In this document: positions 58,061 to 64,000 of the stretch, in pieces | Numbering within the stretch: position 1 is the first letter of the stretch | How the letters are laid out: every line of letters starts with the position of its first letter | Assembly: GCA_032622095.1 (NCBI GenBank) | Contig: CP136065.1 | Coordinates: 26,111,141-26,175,140 of the forward strand | Direction: 5' to 3' | DNA: 64,000 nucleotides | Source of the DNA: Siphonodentalium dalli | Taxonomy: Eukaryota; Mollusca; Scaphopoda; Gadilida; Siphonodentaliidae | Notes under the pieces: generated by a model | Seen by the model: the letters and a program-made list of their open reading frames with translations, nothing else | What the model was told of the DNA's origin: nothing | The model's database searches: none | Position numbers and translations under genes: made by a program

Positions 58061-60850
58061 TCCTCTCGCCATCCATTACCCAAACGACCCCAAATGTGAT
58101 TTAATTCATCATATCATTAGAGAAGAACGTGCATGAATTTGGTTGAATCAGTGCTAAATATATTTGTACCAACTTTAGTGCAACTCCCCTCATGCATGAC
58201 TTGAACCGTGCCACTTTTGTCATATTTAAACCACGTCTATTAGACTCATGCATGCATTATATAATGGAGATGATTGTCCGCCGACCCAACGGGTTCGGAG
58301 AACTATTATAATCAGCACGCCCGTAAATTTGGTATGTGGGTTTACTAGCAGAAAAGACAGGTCAAGTTCGAATTCTGGTTCCGTCCGCCAATTTTCACCA
58401 GAGTTATGCCCCTTTTTCGACTTAGAATTTTACCGTCTGTTAAAAATTTTGGTTTCCGACCGATAACTCCAGGTTGGATTATTTGATCTGAACCAAAGTT
58501 GGTATGTGTATTCCCCAGCTAAAGACACAGGCCAAGTTCGAAAATGAGTTCCGTCCAGTTATTTTTACATGAGTTATGTCCCTTTTTTACTTAGAATTTT
58601 GGCCAATTTGAGGTTTCCGGATGATAACTTTAGTTATGCCCCTTTTTGTCCGCCGACCCAACGGGTTCGGAGGACTATTATAATCAGCACGTCCGTCCGT
58701 GCGGCCGTCCGTGTGTCCGTCCGTGCGTGCGTCCGAGGTTTCCGGATGATACTTTAGTTAGAGTGAACCAAATTAAATTAAATTTGGTATGTGGGTTTAC
58801 TAGCAGAAAAGACAGATCAAGTTCGAATTCTGGTTCCGTCCGCCAATTTTCACCAGAGTTATGCCCCTTTTTCGACTTAGAATTTTATCGTCTGTTAACA
58901 TTTTTTTCCCAGCTAAAGACACAGGCCAAGTTCGAATATGAGTTCCGTCCAATTATTTTTACATGAGTTACGGCCCTTTTTCGACTTAGAATTTGACCGT
59001 TTGTTAACATTTTTGGTTTCCGACCGATAACTCCAGGTTGGATTATTTGATCTGAACCAAAGTTGGTATGTGTCTTTCTCCCAGCAAAACACAGGTCAAG
59101 TTCGAATTCGGGTTCCGCCTGCCAATTTTCACCAGAGTTATGTCCATTTTTACTTAGAATTTTTGCCCATTTGAGGTTTCCGGATGATAACTTTAGTAAA
59201 TGTGTACTGAATGAAATTAAATTTGGTATGTAGGTTTACTATAGCACTAAAGACAGGTTTTTATGCGCAAACAACGGTCGTATCAAGCCGACGCTTAGAG
59301 GCGGACATGAGGTCTACCGACCTTTTATTATATATAGTTTGGTGGTAATCGGCAACTAAACAAATTCTTATCATAGTTATTACCCCCCCCCAAACTCTCA
59401 CCCAAACGGCACCAATGTCGCGTCTTTAAATCACACGTTTATATTCCTCGTATCACATAGAAGAATAATATATCAAATTGGTCGAAATCTGCGCTAAAAA
59501 TAGCCCCTCCCCTGACACCAACAACGTCACTTTAGAAAATTTTAACCCGCACCATTATCTTACTCGTAAAAAGTTACCCCTGTTAGACCGCCTCGGTGCC
59601 ATCTTGATTGTACCCTTAAAGTTATATATAGAACACAGACAGATATTCGCAAATATTGTATTCATTGTATCATTTGAGAACAACGTGCATGAGTTTGATG
59701 CTAATTGGCACTAAACATATTTTTATAAGTTTTTGGTGACTCTCCCGTCCCTATTTCGACTCAAGCGGCGCCACTTTTGACATAATTAAACCACACACTT
59801 AGACGCATTATAGAGATGAATATAAATAAAATTCATGAACATTGGCGAGTACACAAATTCGTATCAAATTTAGGGCCACCATTGCATATCTCTCACCCAA
59901 AAGGCACCAATTTGGCGCATTTGAAAACCACACGATTAGATTATTCGTATCACGGAGAAGAATATGTGTCAATCAGGTGGAAATCGGCGCTAAACACATT
60001 GTTTATGAATGTTTGTGTCCCTCTGACACTCTAGGCACCCCTGACTCAAATGGCCCCACTTTTGACATCTTCAAACCACACAATTAGACTCCTGATATCA
60101 TGGAGTTTATTATTTGTAAGTTTGGTGCTAATCCGCGACTAAACAAATTTTTATCAAATTTAGTGCCAACCCCACCCCACCCCATCTCTCGACAAAGCAG
60201 ACCAATATGACGTCTTTAAAATCACACGATTAGATTCCCCATATCATGGATAAGAATGTGTATCAATTGGTGGAAATTGGCGCTGAAAATATTGTGTATC
60301 AATTTTGGTACCCCGCTCCCTTTCAGTTCACCCCTGACCCCAGGCGCCACTGTTGACAGCCTTAAGCAACGCCATTAGACACCTCATACCATGGGGATAA
60401 ATTTGTATTAGTTTCGTGGCGATCGGCGACTAAACAAATTCTTATCAGATTTAGTACCCACTCACCGCCCCCCCCCCCCATCTCTCATCCAACGACACCA
60501 ATTTGGCGTCTTTAAATAACAAAATAAGATTCCTTGTATCATGGAGAAGATCTCAGATGAATGTGCAGCAATTTGGTGGAATTCGGCGCTAAAATTATTT
60601 TGATCAATTTTGGTGCCCCTCTCCATTTCCGGGCATCCCTGACGCGAACGGCGCGACTTTTGACATATTTAAACCACACCATTATATTCCTCATATTATG
60701 GGGATGATTATATATAAGTTTGGTGGCAATCGGCGACAATTTTTTTTCTGCCCCTCCCCATTTTCTGCCCCTGACAACAACAACCCTCGCCATTATCTTT
60801 CTCGTAAAAAGTTACCCCTATTAGACCCCTTTTGTGCCATCTAGGTGGTC
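58060..60850. repeat. Diverged tandem array of about 140-bp half-units
   Basis: Recurring motifs, in order: cccctgacnc-aacggcgcca, cttttgacatatttaaacca, cac-attagactcctcatatc, atggagatgaatatataag, tttggtggcaatcggcgact, aaacaaattcttatcaaatt, tagtgcc-accc. Copies are heavily diverged. One insertion (58,275-59,330) breaks the array. Frames inside are not genes. Confidence 0.8.
58275..59330. mobile_element. Repeat insertion bounded by tgtccgcc / ggcggaca
   Basis: Left end tgtccgccgacccaacgggt; ggcggaca occurs in inverse near the right end (59,300-59,307). It contains two head-to-tail versions (restart at 58,647) with gtccgtccgtgcg clusters and blocks such as caggtcaagttcgaattctg and gagttatgcccctttttcga. 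The outer sequence resumes the diverged array on both sides. Confidence 0.65.
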
Positions 60851-61010
60851 CCCTGTGAATTTCTATAGAACACAGACAGAGAGACAGACAGACATTCGCA
60901 AATATAGATATAGATGCAGCAATTAAACCATTATCCCACTCAGTTAAAATCCAATAATCAGTTGTTCCACCCGACCCTTATAATAATATGCGCTACCAGC
61001 GTAAACCTGT

Positions 61011-61217
61011 TGGGGCCCTGGCAGCGCTAACAGGGTCTGGTCTTTATAGCTTGAGATCTGCCGGCAACTCTAACATTGTTAACATTTTAAAAGAGTGTTT
61101 TTCTTTTCGTCAAAGAGCGTTTTTATCCGAAGAAGTGAATTTAAACAGCGGTACCAGCAGACGGAGAACGGATGATCAAGCTAGATATATCAGATGATGT
61201 TAGCGCTGTCAGGGCCT
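61011..61217. mobile_element. Short TIR element (ccctggcagcgctaaca ends)
   Basis: ggccctggcagcgctaacag at 61,012-61,031 and its inverse gttagcgctgtcagggcc at 61,200-61,217. Interior about 165 bp, no coding part, no clear target duplication. Confidence 0.8.
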
Positions 61218-61223
61218 AACGTT

Positions 61224-61665
61224 TTAAACGGACATGGCTCATTCGAACCTCCAAATATTTTTCTACGAACTTTGGAGCGACGGACACGATAGGTCGATAA
61301 ATAAACGAACTTTTGATATACCAGCTTCATATGCTCTGAAAAACACTTGCCAAAGTAACAGCCATTTTTCAGCCGTTTTCAACTTTTCAGAAATCAGACA
61401 AACGCTCTGTATTGCTATACCATATCAGGAATGAACTACCACGGAACGCTCTTTTCTGTTCCATGTAGTGCAAATGCATGGCTGTTTTGTGTTTGGGACC
61501 CGACCACCGTATTCTCCGTTGTATTTTTCATTGCTTCAATGCTTCTTGTTGGGTTACATAATGCTCGTAGAAAGGTAGTTCAGATATTCCATACTGAGAA
61601 AAATTCAAAAGCGAATAATATTATGTGTATTTTGGATCGCAAACCGCCATGTAGCTTTAAACAGA
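61224..61665 (+). mobile_element. Partial relative of the 10,079-11,555 TIR element
   Basis: From acggacatggctcattcgaa through the breakpoint-equivalent ttggagcgacggacacgata and on to aaaccgccatgtagctttaa, it follows 10,979-11,401 with about 10-15 % difference. It reads continuously where the right arm of the inverted duplication is cut, confirming that the left arm's arrangement is ancestral. Confidence 0.85.
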
Positions 61666-61782
61666 TTTTCCGTGGAAGCGTATATATATATATAACGTCG
61701 TATACGGATCGGGTGATTGTTCGTATATAGACAAGTGTCAAACTATTTCGCTTTTCAAGGAAGGACCGGTGTACCACGTTAT

Positions 61783-61891
61783 GTCCCCCCCCCCTGGATA
61801 AGTCACCCCGCGGGGGAACTTATCCTAGCCGCGGGGTGACTTATCCTAGGATAAGTTCCCCCCACCCTGGATAAGTCCCCCCCCCCCCATG
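61783..61891. repeat. Nested palindrome cluster with C-tracts
   Basis: ggataagtcaccccgcgg and its inverse ccgcggggtgacttatcc, then cctaggataagttcccc, all between runs of eight or more C. Several mutually exclusive stems are possible. Confidence 0.85.
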
Positions 61892-61959
61892 TACGACTAA
61901 ATAATAATTTCACTCATTTGATATCGTTTGGTCCTCAAATGGCCAGAAAAATGTTTTTT

Positions 61960-62100
61960 GAGATTGAATTTTTTTTTTAATTATTTTTTATTTTAAAAAA
62001 AAAGTGACAATTTTTTTTTATCACGCATTTTATTGTTTGTTCCTGGAATGGCCAGAAAAATGTTTTCGTTTTGAAGAATGTTTTTTTTTTTTATAAATGT
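61960..62100. repeat. Homopolymer-rich segment and duplicated block
   Basis: Long T and A runs. The block tggccagaaaaatgtttt occurs twice (61,940 and 62,048), so the segment is a short diverged duplication preceding the satellite. Confidence 0.7.
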
Positions 62101-64000
62101 CCAGGCTTGGATATTCCCCACCCCCCACCCAGCACCTACATGACAAATAAAAATCATCTTATGATTTTATCGCTTATTTTGCTTTATATATTCATGAAAC
62201 AGCGAGAAATTAACTTATGAGAAAAAGTTTTTTGAGTCAGGGTTTGGGGTGGGGGGGGGGGGGAGATGTCCAGGTCAGGATATCTCCCCCCCCCACCCAC
62301 CATCTACATGACAAAAAAATAATCTTATGGTTTTATCGCTTGTTTTGCTTTATCTAGTCATGAAACGGCGAGAAATTAACTTCTTCTGAGAAAAAGTTTT
62401 TTGAGTCAGGGTTTGGGGTGGGGGGAAGATGTCCAGGTCAGGATATCCCCCCCCCCCCACCTACATGACAAAAAAATCATCTTATGGTTTTATCGCTTGT
62501 TTTGCTTTATCTAGTCATGAAACGGCGAGAAATTAACTTCTTCTGAGAAAAAGTTTTTAGAGTTAGGGTTTGGGGTGGGGGGGGGGAGATGTCCATGTCA
62601 GGATATCTCCCCCCCCCCCACCCCCCCCACCCACCACCTACATGACAAAAAAAATCATCTTATGGTTTTATCGCTTGTTTTGCTTTATCTAGTCATGAAA
62701 CGGCGAGAAATTAACTTCTTCTGAGAAAAAGTTTTAGAGTCAGGGTTTGGGGTGGGGGGGGGAAGATGTCCAGGTCAGGATATCTCCCCCCCCCCACCCA
62801 GCACCTACGTGACAAACATATCATCTTATGGTTTTAACGCTTGTTTTGCTTTATATAGTAATGAAACGGCGAGAAATTTACTTCTTCTGAGAAAAAGTTT
62901 TTAGAGTCAGGGTTTGGGGTGGGGGGGGGAGATGTCCAGGTCAGGATATCTCCCCCCCCCCCCCACCCACCACCTACATGACAAAAAAATCATCTTATGG
63001 TTTTATCGCTTGTTTTGCTTTATCTAGTCATGAAACGCGAGAAATTAACTTCTTCTGAGAAATTTTTTTTAGAGTCAGGGTTTGGGGTTGTGGGGAAGAT
63101 GTCCAGGTCAGGATATCTCCCCCCCCCCCCGACCCAGCACCTACATGACAAAAAAAATCATCTTATGGTTTTATCGCTTGTTTTGCTTTATCTAGTCATG
63201 AAACGGCGAGAAATTAACTTCTTCTGAGAAAAAGTTTTTAGAGTCAGGGTTTGGTGTGAGGGGGGGGGGGGGGAGATGTCCAGGTCAGGATATCCCCCCC
63301 CCCCCCCACCCAGCACCTACATGACAAAAATATCATCTTATGGTTTTATCGCTTGTTTTGCTTTATCTAGTCACGAAACGGAGAGAAATTAACTTCTTCT
63401 GAGAAAAAGTTTTTAGAGTCAGGTTTGGGGTTGGGGAGATGTCCAGGTCAGGATATCTCCCCCCCCCCCACCCACCCAGCACCTACATGACAAAAATAAT
63501 ATCATCTTATGGTTTTATCGCTTGTTTTGCTTTATCTAGTCATGAAACGGAGAGAAATTAACTTCTTCTGAGAAAAAGTTTTTAGAGTCAGGTTTGGGGT
63601 GGGGGGAGATGTCCAGGTCAGGATATCTTCCCCACCCAGCACCTACATGACAAAAATATCATCTTATGGTTTTATCGCTTGTTTTTGCTTCATCTAGTCG
63701 TGAAACGGCGAGAAATTAACTTCTTCTGAGAAAAAGTATTTAGAGTCAGGGTTTGGTGTGAGGGGGGGGGGGAGATGTCCAGGTCAGGATATCTTCCCCC
63801 CCCCCCCACCCAGCACCTACATGACAAAAATATCATCTTATGGTTTTATCGCTTGTTTTGCTTTATCTAGTCACGAAACGGAGAGAAATTAACTTCTTCT
63901 GAGAAAAAGTTTTTAGAGTCAGGTTTGGGGCGGGGGGGGGGGGGAGATGTCCAGGTCAGGATATCTCCCCCCCCCCCACCCACCCAGCACCTACATGACA
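62100..64000. repeat. Satellite of about 165-bp units with facing G- and C-tracts
   Basis: Eleven full units plus a partial one, continuing past the window end. Unit order: gatgtccaggtcaggatatc, C-run of 6-14, acccagcacctacatgacaa, atcatcttatggttttatcg, cttgttttgctttatctagt, catgaaacggcgagaaatta, acttcttctgagaaaaagtt, gagtcagggtttggggtg, G-run. Spacing varies from about 154 to 178 bp, almost entirely through tract length. The G-run, gagatgtcc, ggatatctc and C-run make an imperfect hairpin in most units. Frames such as 62,997-63,227 are by-products. Confidence 0.96.

Noticed and set aside
57767-58072. Minus-strand frame as a Penelope-type protein scrap
   Set aside because: Tempting because of the adjacent hammerhead-like palindrome, but I see no RT or GIY-YIG motif, and its end is just translated (AT)n.

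Overview
This is eukaryotic, AT-rich, transposon-dense DNA. I found no convincing host protein-coding gene and no rRNA or CRISPR array. I did not systematically fold for tRNAs. The mix of fold-back MITEs, decayed LINEs, (AAAAC)n- and (AATC)n-tailed retroposons, clusters reading gtccgtccgtgcg, and long minisatellites resembles mollusc genomes, perhaps a gastropod. That assignment rests on recollection of repeat types and is tentative.

Region 1-22 kb is dominated by a huge inverted duplication. The left arm is about 2,488-11,032 and the inverted right arm about 14,472-21,842. A 3.4-kb spacer between them carries a roughly 2.4-kb minisatellite of 43/47-bp units (12,031-14,471). A 147-bp stub of the same minisatellite, inverted, abuts the outer end of the left arm, so both asymmetric breakpoints touch this repeat. 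Where I compared them the arms are near-identical, but they differ by clean insertions. A TTAA-flanked MITE and a 5'-truncated LINE occur only on the left. A 1.6-kb hAT-like element with a 7-8 bp target duplication occurs only on the right. Each arm also carries an older LINE relic and a CpG-rich block.

Region 22-34 kb holds a terminal-inverted-repeat element, a 553-bp direct tandem duplication, a G-tract-ended hAT-like MITE, a CpG-rich patch near 28 kb, a cryptic ATC/TCG simple-repeat field invaded by a MITE and a LINE 3' end, small tandem repeats and a second LINE relic.

Region 34-53 kb is a nest of TTAA-targeting and other MITEs. Many share one 69-bp near-perfect palindrome. One MITE sits inside the zinc-knuckle region of a LINE ORF1 relic. 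There are also tandem arrays with periods of about 75, 70, 16 and 36-39 bp, an 82-bp fold-back with an 8-bp target duplication, and a second copy of the TIR element that spans the inner breakpoint of the big inverted duplication.

Region 53-64 kb has a 78-bp array, another G-tract MITE, several hairpins, an 83-bp-arm palindrome inserted in an (AT)n tract and carrying a degenerate hammerhead-ribozyme-like motif, a diverged tandem array with an inserted repeat, and a satellite of about 165-bp units (62.1 kb to the window end) whose units each carry facing G- and C-tracts.

Nothing here forms an operon or pathway. The relations that matter are nesting, homology between dispersed copies, and insertion order.
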